This document shows, in pieces, positions 1 to 8,040 of a DNA stretch of 64,000 bases (position 1 is its first letter; each line of letters begins with the position of its first letter). Below the pieces are notes generated by a model, which did not search any database, was not told the origin of the DNA, and saw only the letters and a program-made list of their open reading frames with translations. The stretch is from Runella aurantiaca (GTDB taxonomy: Bacteria; Bacteroidota; Bacteroidia; Cytophagales; Spirosomataceae): the NCBI RefSeq assembly GCF_003339505.1, contig NZ_QPIW01000001.1:248001-312000 (forward strand), read 5' to 3'. The position numbers and the translations under genes are program-made.

Positions 1-1542
1 GGCATTGTGGCGGGGCGCGTTCATAATGCGCTGTATTACCCGCCAATGTTGAATCTCAATAAATTTATCAAACCCGAATTTGCGATTTTTCGCGTAGCCG
101 AGCAGTTTAAAGAGCGTATCCGTCGAGAATTTGCCACGAGTTTTTTCAACGGCTACGGCACGGAATTGAACGTTTTTCAGGCGGGCACGCCCGATTGGGT
201 CGAAGAAGATTACCGTTTTTTAGGCCAAACCACGCGCATTTTGCGGGAAAACAGCTCGGTATTTTTGAACACTCATTACACGCCGCTTATCCCAACAACC
301 CGTGATGGAATTTTTGTAAATAAATGGCAGGATTCTACCAAAACACTTTACACGATTTTCAGCCTAATTCCCGAAGGGTTTAAAGGGCCATTGTTTGAAG
401 TGTTTGAAAAACCCAAAAGGCATTTTATTGATTTGTTCAATCATCAGGAAATAACGAGTGTTTTGCAAGGTGGAAAAAGATACATTTCGGTCGATACCGC
501 ACCGTTTGCTCAATCTTATCTTGGCACCAACAATGAAGGTGCGGTGGGAGCCATTGCACAGTTGTCCGAATATCTGAGCGTTGATTTACAGCCGAATGCC
601 TTAAAAGTATCTGCTGCCGTTGGAAACAGTATAAAAATATGGAAAGGGAATCCAATGTATGCTGAGCAACCTTTGGCAACATTTGGGCGGGGAACGCACG
701 TTTATCCGTTAGATAAATGGGGTAGTGACGAAAGTAAGTTTGTGGTTCAATTGTTCGACAAAGAAAATGAACTTTTGGACGAACGCGTGGTGAAAATGGT
801 GCCCGGGCAGCCACGACTCATAAGCCACACAGTGCATACCAGTTTGCCAGCGAAGCGAAATATCCTCATATCTTCAGTGGCAAATGCTGAGCTTCAAATC
901 CCTGCAGGCCGCTATCGTCACATCACTACGCACGGCGAGGTGTTTTTGCCCTATCCCGAAAAGGACACGACAACACACGAAATCAGCGCATTTTCAATTG
1001 ATAAAAATTTAGTTTCTAACACCGATTTTAAGAAATTTCTGACCTCCACCCGCTACCAACCCAAAGATGCCGCCAACTTTTTGAAGCACTGGAAAAACGG
1101 GCAAATTCCCAAAGGAGAAGAAAACAAACCTGTGGTGTATGTGTCGCTCGAAGATGCCAGAGCGTACGCAAAATGGGCGGGCAAGCGCTTGCCCACTGAA
1201 CGCGAGTGGCAATATGCAACGGAAAAAGATTCGTTAACAAAAACGTCGGCAAGGTTTCAAACCGTAGACCGGTCCGCCGGTGCTGCGCAGTCCCTACCGA
1301 CCAGTCCGCAGGTGCGGTTAAAAGATGTACAAGGCGTGGTTTGGCAACTGACCAATGATGAATACCAAGCAGGCCAATACCGCTACATCATGCTCAAAGG
1401 GGGGAGTTATTTTAAGCCCGAGTCGAGCTGGTGGTACGTGCAGGGCGGCCCGCAACCGCTTACGCATCAGCAGATTTTATTACGCGTTTCCGAGGGCTTT
1501 GAGCGCAACGCCACCGTTGGTTTTCGGTGCGTGCGGGATTAG
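1..1542 (+). CDS. Formylglycine-generating-enzyme-like (SUMF1) domain protein, 5' partial
   Basis: The reading frame is open to the left edge, so the GTG at base 7 is probably not the true start. The last ~215 residues look like an FGE-sulfatase/SUMF1 domain: an 'IPAGRY' opening, 'NTDFKKFL', then 'YVSLEDARAYAKWAGKRLPTE' with 'REWQYA', and a final 'KGGSYF...VGFRCVRD'. The N-terminal ~290 residues are not recognised; they include a beta-rich stretch and no visible membrane segment. The paired active-site cysteines of true formylglycine-generating enzymes are not seen (only one Cys, in GFRC). A non-catalytic or ligand-binding role is therefore as likely as sulfatase maturation. The stop overlaps the tail-to-tail DUF4174 gene by 4 bp. 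Confidence 0.6.
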   Translation, partial: GIVAGRVHNALYYPPMLNLNKFIKPEFAIFRVAEQFKERIRREFATSFFNGYGTELNVFQAGTPDWVEEDYRFLGQTTRILRENSSVFLNTHYTPLIPTTRDGIFVNKWQDSTKTLYTIFSLIPEGFKGPLFEVFEKPKRHFIDLFNHQEITSVLQGGKRYISVDTAPFAQSYLGTNNEGAVGAIAQLSEYLSVDLQPNALKVSAAVGNSIKIWKGNPMYAEQPLATFGRGTHVYPLDKWGSDESKFVVQLFDKENELLDERVVKMVPGQPRLISHTVHTSLPAKRNILISSVANAELQIPAGRYRHITTHGEVFLPYPEKDTTTHEISAFSIDKNLVSNTDFKKFLTSTRYQPKDAANFLKHWKNGQIPKGEENKPVVYVSLEDARAYAKWAGKRLPTEREWQYATEKDSLTKTSARFQTVDRSAGAAQSLPTSPQVRLKDVQGVVWQLTNDEYQAGQYRYIMLKGGSYFKPESSWWYVQGGPQPLTHQQILLRVSEGFERNATVGFRCVRD

Positions 1543-1943
1543 TTTTTTCCCTTCTCCGCCCGTCGCATCGGCATCGAATCAATGAGTCCGAAAAGCTGTT
1601 CAGGCTTGACGGGCTTGTTGCTGACGAGTTTGATTTCGCCATCTTTGCCAATCAACCAAAAACAAAAATGGTTGGGTGTGTACTTAAATCTTTCTTTCAA
1701 ATGAAGGACATCGTCGGCCGATAAATTGGCTTCGACGCAGTCAATCACGCGTAAATCACGCTCCATAACGTCCTTTCCCACCTCGCTCAGCCACTTTTTT
1801 TGCAGTTTAAATTCGGCATCCGAAGCTTTGGGGCAGTACACTACCACCACACGATTTTTCCACACCATTTTTTCCAATCGTTTTTCTAGGGAGTCTTGGA
1901 AATTGAACAAAACAGCACAGATGACGAGAAATAATGCGTTCAT
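1539..1943 (-). CDS. DUF4174-family thioredoxin-fold protein
   Basis: A 134-residue protein beginning with a short hydrophobic stretch (MNALFLVICAVLF) that may be a signal peptide. The body reads 'WKNRVVVVYCPKASD', then 'QKKWLSE', 'MERDLRVIDC' and 'FCFWLIGKDGEIKL'. This is the layout of DUF4174, a thioredoxin-like domain in which a first strand is followed by a 'RDL' motif and a 'LIGKDG' hairpin. There is no CxxC, so redox activity is not supported. It lies tail to tail with the SUMF1-like gene. Function unknown; the family call rests on pattern recognition of a short protein. Confidence 0.6.
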   Translation of the reverse strand: MNALFLVICAVLFNFQDSLEKRLEKMVWKNRVVVVYCPKASDAEFKLQKKWLSEVGKDVMERDLRVIDCVEANLSADDVLHLKERFKYTPNHFCFWLIGKDGEIKLVSNKPVKPEQLFGLIDSMPMRRAEKGKN

Positions 1944-2119
1944 TTTTGAAGATTTTATGGTTTACGAATCACTTTTTACGCTTTACATGGCGCAGTTTTT
2001 TCTAGGGCATACAACCTAAAAGGAAAACAAAAAAGAAAATAATGAGAAAACTTGCTTTGCCTAACTTAGAACTCACCCTGACGCGTCTTTTATAAATGCA
2101 AATAAACCAATAAGCTGTT

Positions 2120-2851
2120 ATGTTTAAACAAATTCTTTCCATTATGCTTCTTTTTGCCGCCAGCCTGACGGCTTCAGCCCAGGATACCCGCTGCTATGAA
2201 ACCCGGATTTATTACACCCACCCGGGCCGATTGGAAGCTTTATTAACCCGTTTTCGTGACCATACCACCAAAATATTTGAAAAACACGGCATGACAAACG
2301 TGGGATATTGGGTGCCTTTGCACGAAGAAAATAAACTGGTTTACGTTCTTTCGTACCCCGACCGCGCCGCTCGCGATGCTTCATGGAAGGCTTTCGGTTC
2401 AGACCCTGAATGGAAAAAAGTACAATCTGATTCGGAAGTAAGCGGAAAAATTGTGGCCAAAGTAGAAAGTATCTTTATGAACGCAACCGATTTTTCACCC
2501 AAAATCAAGTCTTCTAAGAGTAAGAAAGAGCGGGTATTTGAGTTGCGGACTTACACCACCAACACGGGTAAATTGCCCGATTTATTGACCCGTTTTCGTG
2601 ACCATACCCTCAAATTGTTTAAAAAACACGGCATGACCAACGTCGCTTACTGGACGGTAACTGGCAAAGACGATACACTAATTTACATTTTGGCGCATCC
2701 TAGCGAAGAAGCTGGTAAAAAAGCATTTGATGCCTTCCGTGCTGACCCTGTTTGGGTAAAAGCCCGCGACGAATCGGAGAAAAACGGAAAACTTGCCGCC
2801 AAGGTGGAGTCTGTTTACATGAAAGCAACGGACTTCTCTACGATAAAATAA
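2120..2851 (+). CDS. Secreted NIPSNAP-family protein with two tandem domains
   Basis: A 243-residue protein with a clear signal peptide (MFKQILSIMLLFAASLTASAQ). Two NIPSNAP domains (dimeric alpha-beta barrel ferredoxin-like fold) follow, at about residues 23-118 and 137-240. The halves are internal repeats: both have 'ETRIYYTHPGRLEALL' or 'ELRTYTTNTGKLPDLL', then 'TRFRDHT', 'KHGMTNV.YW' and a final 'AKVES...MKATDFS'. NIPSNAP proteins have no settled biochemical role, so none is given. A group of hairpin repeats lies directly downstream. Confidence 0.85.
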   Translation: MFKQILSIMLLFAASLTASAQDTRCYETRIYYTHPGRLEALLTRFRDHTTKIFEKHGMTNVGYWVPLHEENKLVYVLSYPDRAARDASWKAFGSDPEWKKVQSDSEVSGKIVAKVESIFMNATDFSPKIKSSKSKKERVFELRTYTTNTGKLPDLLTRFRDHTLKLFKKHGMTNVAYWTVTGKDDTLIYILAHPSEEAGKKAFDAFRADPVWVKARDESEKNGKLAAKVESVYMKATDFSTIK

Positions 2852-2890
2852 ATGCGTCGTTGACGGTGCTGCTGGGCCTGAGGGCCTAAT

Positions 2891-2983
2891 GCTTCGGTTT
2901 CTCAAAACCTTGTGTGCTTTCGGTTTTGAGAAACCGAAGCGACAGTTTTGAGAAACCGAAGCGACAGTTTTGAGAAACTGTCG
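2891..2983. repeat. Hairpin plus tandem 22-bp repeat between NIPSNAP and cytochrome genes
   Basis: 2891-2908 and 2923-2940 form a perfect 18-bp inverted repeat (gcttcggtttctcaaaac) with a 14-nt loop. The right arm starts a 22-bp unit repeated at 2923-2944 and 2945-2966. A third, diverged copy starts at 2967 and ends in 'aaactgtcg', making a second hairpin at 2962-2983 (cgacagttt/aaactgtcg). It lacks the U-tract of a standard terminator, although it lies where one would be expected. It may be a REP-like dispersed element. Confidence 0.75.
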
Positions 2984-3013
2984 TCACGCTGTGCTACCAA
3001 AACCCATTTTTTA

Positions 3014-3877
3014 ATGAAAACTGTACTCGCTGCTTTGGGATTAGGGCTTGCTTTTGTCAGTTGTACTCATTCTCAAACATCTGATAATCAATCTGAAACT
3101 TCGGATTCAACGGCGGTGGATAGTGTGGCTGTTTTAGCTCTCCAAAAAGATTCGCTAAGTGTGTATTTGCCCGACGTTAAAGCTTCTTTGCCCGAAGCCC
3201 AAACGGTGGTAGTAAAAGAGGACCCCGTGTTTTTTAAATCAAAATCGTATAAAGCGATTCCCCTGCAAGTTGTATTGGATAAATTCATTCCTGCTTATAA
3301 GCGTTTAGACCTCAAGCAAACGCAGATTGTGTTTGAATGCGAAGATGGGTACAATCCTTCGATGTCGTTGGAGAAAGTGCTGCAAAAAAAGTCGTATTTG
3401 GCCATTTCTGATGTGGAAGCACCTGCGGGTCAGGACTGGATAAACCCCAAAAAAGGCGACCATGAAATGAAAATAGCCCCGTTTTATGTAGTTTATACCG
3501 ATGTACCTGCCAAAGATGTGACTTATAAATGGCCTTACAATTTGGTTAAAATAAGTCTATCGGCGGCTTCCAAAGAATTGGCGGTGCTGTTTCCCAAAGA
3601 CGACGACACGCAGGTAAAAGGGTTTGAATTATTTAAAGTAAACTGCCTGACTTGCCACTCGCTCAATAAAGTAGGCGGAAAAATGGGCCCTGAACTCAAT
3701 TATCCCAAAAGTATAACGGAATATTGGCAGGTAGACCAAATCAAACAATTTGTCAAAGCCCCGACTTCTTTTCGTAATGAGTGTAAAATGCCCGCCGTGA
3801 CACACTTGTCAGAAAAAGAGTTGGATGAAATTGTCAGCTATTTGAAGTACATGGCCAAACACAAAGTCAAAGTATAG
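3014..3877 (+). CDS. Lipoprotein c-type cytochrome
   Basis: The ATG at 3014 is chosen over 2948 because it begins a lipoprotein signal (MKTVLAALGLGLAFVSC), whereas the upstream extension runs through the hairpin repeats. The mature protein has an unassigned ~165-residue beta-rich domain. A monohaem cytochrome c domain follows, with haem-binding 'CLTCH', 'KVGGKMGPELNYP', and 'CKMPAVTHLSEKELDEIVSYLKYM', where the Met is the likely distal ligand. The first domain recalls molybdopterin-oxidoreductase-like folds (phrases 'IPLQVVLDKFIP', 'APFYVVYTD', 'WPYNLVKISL'), but no cofactor-binding cysteine is evident. Probably an envelope electron carrier; the partner is unknown. Confidence 0.8.
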   Translation: MKTVLAALGLGLAFVSCTHSQTSDNQSETSDSTAVDSVAVLALQKDSLSVYLPDVKASLPEAQTVVVKEDPVFFKSKSYKAIPLQVVLDKFIPAYKRLDLKQTQIVFECEDGYNPSMSLEKVLQKKSYLAISDVEAPAGQDWINPKKGDHEMKIAPFYVVYTDVPAKDVTYKWPYNLVKISLSAASKELAVLFPKDDDTQVKGFELFKVNCLTCHSLNKVGGKMGPELNYPKSITEYWQVDQIKQFVKAPTSFRNECKMPAVTHLSEKELDEIVSYLKYMAKHKVKV

Positions 3878-3880
3878 GGT

Positions 3881-4744
3881 TCAGAGAAGAATCCACGATT
3901 CTGGCAATAAATCTTTGGTATCAAATCGCTCCGTAGAAAACCATTTCTGCGGAGCGATTACTATTTTATCAGGGTGCGGATTCAGCCACGCGCCCCACCA
4001 ACTAAAGGTGCTGTTGGCAATGATATGGTGCTGGCACGAGGCGATAAGTAACAAATCTTCTTGCGCCGAATTTCCTTCGACATACTGCATTGGGAAGCCA
4101 AAGTGTATATGGGCTTTTGCCCATTCGATGTCGTCAGAGAACACAAAAAAGACCAGATTTGAAATCCGTTTTGTTAAGTATTCCACTGCCGTTTGGTAAT
4201 AAAGTGCTTCGCAGGGTTTTAGATAACGATTTGCTTTTGAGGTCGTTGTATAATCTCCTCGTCGAATATGGACACTTACCGAAACGGATTGCTTAATGGA
4301 CTGTTTGAAGGTTTCATATTGATTTGAAAACGACCCCACAGGCTTTAAATCTTCACGAATACGGTCTGCAATTTCTGCAAAATACTTCTCCGACTGCCAA
4401 TAACCATCCAAATACACACCATCTTGAAGCGATAAAACGGGTTGATAAAAGTGGAAATGTGGTTCTTTGAAATAATGAATCGGCATAAGGCCGATTTTGC
4501 GGCGAACGCGTTGGAAAATACGGTTAGGCTCCCCTGCCAGCAGCTTAATTTCGTCTTTATTGGCTTGCGCTGCATGAATATTGAAGGAGCCCAATGCAAA
4601 GGTTCGAGTGGTTCCACCAGAGGGTTGGGAGAAATTGGTCGTGTCCATTTTCAAATCCGTGTGGTTGACAATCGATAGTTGACGCCCGAGGGCATATTGG
4701 AAAAGTTGATTGCCTAAACCGCCGCTAAGTTTTACAATAATCAT
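3881..4744 (-). CDS. Alpha-1,2-fucosyltransferase (GT11)
   Basis: A glycosyltransferase of family 11 that would transfer fucose from GDP-fucose to a sugar acceptor on a surface polysaccharide or glycoprotein. Signature elements are 'KLSGGLGNQLFQYALG' at the N-terminus, 'SVHIRRGDY' for nucleotide-sugar binding, and 'NSTFSWWGAWLN' near the C-terminus. The start MIIVKLSGG (4744) fits the family better than the in-frame ATG at 4762, which would overlap the upstream gene. It follows a family 4 glycosyltransferase on the same strand within 20 bp, so the two probably form an operon. Confidence 0.9.
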   Translation of the reverse strand: MIIVKLSGGLGNQLFQYALGRQLSIVNHTDLKMDTTNFSQPSGGTTRTFALGSFNIHAAQANKDEIKLLAGEPNRIFQRVRRKIGLMPIHYFKEPHFHFYQPVLSLQDGVYLDGYWQSEKYFAEIADRIREDLKPVGSFSNQYETFKQSIKQSVSVSVHIRRGDYTTTSKANRYLKPCEALYYQTAVEYLTKRISNLVFFVFSDDIEWAKAHIHFGFPMQYVEGNSAQEDLLLIASCQHHIIANSTFSWWGAWLNPHPDKIVIAPQKWFSTERFDTKDLLPESWILL

Positions 4745-4761
4745 TTTTTTTTGGAAATACA

Positions 4762-5964
4762 CTAAGCTGAATGTGCCTGATTTTTAGTCCTGAATTCTGT
4801 TTTTTTTTGGGTATTATTTTGAGCAGAAGATAGGTGTTGAATCAATGAATGATAAGATTCAGCAATTAAGTCCCAATGGTAGATGGTTAAAGCTGCTGTT
4901 TTCCCCTTGTCGCCGAAGCTTTGCAGCGTAAATGGGCTTCTCAACAGTCGTTTCAATAATACCTTAAACTCAGCCTTATCCTTAAAACACAAGCCGCCCT
5001 CTAAAGTCGATACGGCTCCTACATCCCGACATAAAAAAGGAAGGCCGACGGCCATTGCGTCCAGTAAAACCAACGGTTGGACTTCGGTAAAAGTAGCCGA
5101 AACGAATAGGGTAGCCGCACAATAAGCAGCGTGAATATCTTCGAGAGATAATTTTTCAAACAGAAAAATGCGCGTGTTTAAATGTTCACCGATGGCTTTT
5201 TTTAACTGATTAGAATAATCGTTAAAATGACTGCCAATCAATACCAAAATCGTATCCTTCGGAGAAATCTCAATAAACCACTTAATGAGTTCAAGTTGGC
5301 CTTTCTCTCGGCTAAAATTGCCGACGCAAAGCAGCATTTTGGCTTTATTTAATCCAAATTTATCCCAAAAATCAGTGCTAGGTTGCTGAAAAAAACTTGG
5401 ATGCGCCCCGTTAGGAATAATGCTAGAGTTATGAAGATCCAGTCGTTTTGCTTCGATAAAATCGGTTAGGCGTTGTTTATCTTGTTTTTTACTCAAAAAG
5501 ACATAATAATCAAACGCGGTGAGTTTTCTAGAAAACTGCCAAGCCGCTGGACGATTGCGAAGCCAACGCAGCCAGCCTTTGATGCCTGGATACCGCAGAT
5601 GAATCGTTGTTCCGTGGCTTACCAGTACTTTTTTGCCTCGTATTTGGTCCAAAATCGGAAGGGCTAACTCAGAAACCCAGCTTTCCCAACCATGAAAAAA
5701 AAGAACGTCGAAGTTGGATTGCTTCAGAAATTGTTGGTAGGTTTTACCCACTTCGATTTCATCAAATTTGGGCAAACGACTGGGAGATAGGGGGAATCCG
5801 ATAACGTCAAAAGGAATGCTGCGCGGTTGTTCAGAAACTTGGGTGACTACCGTGATTTTATATCCCAAACGATGCAGTCCCATGGCCTGTTGATAGGCGG
5901 CTTGTGCGATACCGTGTGTTTCGGGATAGAAACCAAAACTGGCGATTAAGATTGTATGAGACAA
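4762..5964 (-). CDS. Glycosyltransferase family 4 (group 1)
   Basis: A 400-residue retaining glycosyltransferase with a GT-B layout. The N-terminal half starts 'ILIASFGFYPETHGIAQAAYQQAMGLHRLGYKI', the classic donor/acceptor cleft opening. The C-terminal half has 'LLCVGNFSREKGQLELIKWF', 'AYCAATLFVSATFTEVQPLVLLDAMAVGLPFL', and the sugar-nucleotide-binding E of the EX7E-like element. Acceptor and donor cannot be read from sequence. It is upstream of, and probably co-transcribed with, the fucosyltransferase, suggesting a two-step glycan modification. Confidence 0.85.
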   Translation of the reverse strand: MSHTILIASFGFYPETHGIAQAAYQQAMGLHRLGYKITVVTQVSEQPRSIPFDVIGFPLSPSRLPKFDEIEVGKTYQQFLKQSNFDVLFFHGWESWVSELALPILDQIRGKKVLVSHGTTIHLRYPGIKGWLRWLRNRPAAWQFSRKLTAFDYYVFLSKKQDKQRLTDFIEAKRLDLHNSSIIPNGAHPSFFQQPSTDFWDKFGLNKAKMLLCVGNFSREKGQLELIKWFIEISPKDTILVLIGSHFNDYSNQLKKAIGEHLNTRIFLFEKLSLEDIHAAYCAATLFVSATFTEVQPLVLLDAMAVGLPFLCRDVGAVSTLEGGLCFKDKAEFKVLLKRLLRSPFTLQSFGDKGKTAALTIYHWDLIAESYHSLIQHLSSAQNNTQKKTEFRTKNQAHSA

Positions 5965-6031
5965 AGTAGGTTAAAGAAAGGGTTCTTTAACAATGACTTA
6001 AAAACCGCAATAAAGTGACATGAAAACAATA

Positions 6032-6067
6032 AAAAAATCCTCCTCTGCCACGTGCAGAGGAGGATTT
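6032..6067 (-). terminator. Intrinsic terminator of the rluB-like gene
   Basis: A perfect 14-bp stem (aaatcctcctctgc with gcagaggaggattt) and a 5-nt loop. Read on the minus strand it ends in a run of T, directly after the pseudouridine synthase stop. Confidence 0.9.
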
Positions 6068-6086
6068 GAAACGATGATTGAATCGA

Positions 6087-7829
6087 CTATAATTTATATC
6101 TTAATTTAACCACTTCGCGCTCGTTCAAGAAGCGCCATTTGCCGCGTGGAAGTTCTTTCTTGGTCAAACCTCCGTATACGGTGCGGTCTAGTTTGAGTAC
6201 TTCGTAGCCCAAGCTTTCAAAAATACGACGCACGATGCGGTTGCGGCCGCTGTGGATTTCGATACCCACTACCATGGCGTCGGGGGTAACGATGGCCAAA
6301 TCATCAGGTTTGATGGGGCCATCTTCCAAATCGAAACCTGCTTTGATTTTGTCAAAATCTTCCTGGGTAATGGGTTTATCCAATTCTACTTGGTAGATTT
6401 TCTGAATTTCGTTGGAAGGGTGCATCAGCTTTTCGGCCAATTCTCCGTCGTTGGTAAGGAGTAACAATCCAGTTGTGTTACGGTCCAAACGTCCTACTGG
6501 ATAGACGCGCTCCTTGCAAGCCCCCGCAATCAGCTCCATCACCGTATGGCGGCCTTCTGGGTCGTCGGTGGTGGTGATGTAATCTTTGGGTTTGTTGACA
6601 AGGATATACACCATTTTTTCAGGATTCAACACGCGGTTGCCGTATTTGACTACTTCACCGGGATTGACCTGATGGCCCATTTCGGTAATCACTTTTCCGT
6701 TGATGGTAATTTGTCCCGACTCGATCAATCCATCTGCTTCGCGGCGTGAGCAAAGCCCAGCGTTGGCGATGTATTTGTTGAGTCGGATTTGACCATCATC
6801 GTTTTTGGGCTGAATTTTTTTGGCGTAGCGCTGTTCTGCCTGACTGAAATCATAGCGGGGAGCTTCTTTAAATTCTCCTACCCTACGCTGTTCGGCGTCA
6901 CGGGCGCGGTCACGTCTTTCATTCTCGTCCGATTTTTCGTTGGTACGCGGACGTTTATTGGGTTTATCAAAAGGGCGCTTTTCGCCGTCAAAGGTACCTC
7001 CGTTGTCGCGCGGCGTTCTTTCAAAAGGCTTATCAAACGATTTTTTGAAGGCTGGTCGCTCGTTGCGGTCGTCGCGTCTTTCAAAAGGTTTGTCGAAATT
7101 CCGTTTTTCGCGGTCATAAGGACGTTCGTTACGATCATCGCGTCTTTCAAAAGGTTTGTCGAAGTTCCGTTTTTCGCGGTCGTAAGGGCGTTCGTTGCGG
7201 TCATCGCGTCTTTCAAAAGGCTTATCGAAGTTTCTTTCTCCGCGTGGTTTAAAATCGCCTCTGTTCTCAAATGGTTTTTTGAAGGCGGGTCTTTCGCTGC
7301 GCTCTGGGCGGTCGCTGCGTTTTTCAAAAGGTTTGTCGAAGTTCCGTTTTTCACGGTCATACGGCTTGTCTGAACCCGGGCCACGTTTTTCGAAAGGCTT
7401 ATCAAAGCTTCTTTCTCCGCGTGGTTTAAAATCGCCTTTGTTCTCAAATGGTTTTTTGAAGGCGGGTCTTTCGCCGCGCTCTGGGCGGTCACCGCGCTTT
7501 TCAAAAGGTTTGTCAAAGTTCCGTTTTTCACGGTCATACGGTTTGTCTGAACCTGGGCCACGTTTTTCGAAAGGCTTGTCAAAGCTTCTTTCTCCGCGTG
7601 GTTTGAACTCTCCTTTTTTGTCGAAAGGTTTATCAAATGGTTTTTTGAAGGCAGGTTTGTCGCCGCTGCGTTTTTGGTCAAAAGGCTTGTCAAAAGATCT
7701 TTCGCTGCGGCCGCGAGGGGATTTTTTTTCAAAAGGCTTTTCAAAAGATTTGTCGGACGAAGTGGTCGAGTCCTTTTTGTACTTGCTGTAAAAAGGCGTA
7801 TTGCCCGGTGTTTTGTTATCTTTTTTCAT
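6087..7829 (-). CDS. RluB/RsuA-family rRNA pseudouridine synthase with long repetitive N-terminus
   Basis: The C-terminal ~240 residues form a standard RsuA/RluB enzyme. An S4 RNA-binding domain ('RLNKYIANAGLCSRREADGLIESGQITING') is followed by the synthase domain with catalytic Asp in 'GRLDRNTTGLLLLTNDGEL' and 'SGRNRIVRRIFESLGYEV'. It would isomerise a uridine in 23S (or 16S) rRNA. The N-terminal ~335 residues are low-complexity and built from more than a dozen variants of 'FDKPFEKR', 'GERPAFKKPFE' and 'PYDREKRN'; they are very basic and surely disordered. Enzymes of this family are normally 230-300 residues. It is divergent from the acetoacetyl-CoA synthetase gene. Confidence 0.93.
   Translation of the reverse strand: MKKDNKTPGNTPFYSKYKKDSTTSSDKSFEKPFEKKSPRGRSERSFDKPFDQKRSGDKPAFKKPFDKPFDKKGEFKPRGERSFDKPFEKRGPGSDKPYDREKRNFDKPFEKRGDRPERGERPAFKKPFENKGDFKPRGERSFDKPFEKRGPGSDKPYDREKRNFDKPFEKRSDRPERSERPAFKKPFENRGDFKPRGERNFDKPFERRDDRNERPYDREKRNFDKPFERRDDRNERPYDREKRNFDKPFERRDDRNERPAFKKSFDKPFERTPRDNGGTFDGEKRPFDKPNKRPRTNEKSDENERRDRARDAEQRRVGEFKEAPRYDFSQAEQRYAKKIQPKNDDGQIRLNKYIANAGLCSRREADGLIESGQITINGKVITEMGHQVNPGEVVKYGNRVLNPEKMVYILVNKPKDYITTTDDPEGRHTVMELIAGACKERVYPVGRLDRNTTGLLLLTNDGELAEKLMHPSNEIQKIYQVELDKPITQEDFDKIKAGFDLEDGPIKPDDLAIVTPDAMVVGIEIHSGRNRIVRRIFESLGYEVLKLDRTVYGGLTKKELPRGKWRFLNEREVVKLRYKL
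6870..7740. repeat. Internal tandem repeats encoding FDKPFEKR-type units
   Basis: The DNA for the N-terminal tail of the pseudouridine synthase contains long near-identical blocks. For example, the 'ttctcaaatggttttttgaaggcgg' neighbourhood occurs at ~7265 and ~7441, and 'cgtctttcaaaaggtttgtcgaa' types recur at ~7075, 7141 and 7206. Unit length varies from about 66 to 176 bp. Such blocks can expand or contract by slippage or recombination while staying in frame. Confidence 0.85.
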
Positions 7830-8040
7830 TGGGCTTGCAGTATCACTACTGTAAATAAGAAGTTATGTAAACGATTATTTGGTAAATGCTGATTTTGACG
7901 AAATTGCCTGATAATCAGCGATACAAAGGTACTGAATTTTAAGCGAAGATGTTTTTTTAACCTAAATATATCTCAAAAAAATGATTTTGGTCGTTTAATC
8001 AAAAATCCATCCGAATCCTCATAACTTTTATACACACGTA

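Noticed and set aside
1-1542. Annotation as an active sulfatase-modifying enzyme
   Set aside because: The paired catalytic cysteines of formylglycine-generating enzymes are not visible and the gene is cut at the left edge.
2923-2983. Possible CRISPR-like direct repeats
   Set aside because: Units are contiguous without spacers and belong to hairpins; no cas gene nearby.
6789-7791. Several long open frames in other frames and on the plus strand within the pseudouridine synthase tail
   Set aside because: They result from the repetitive DNA, which lacks stops in several frames; translations are low-complexity and overlap a real gene.
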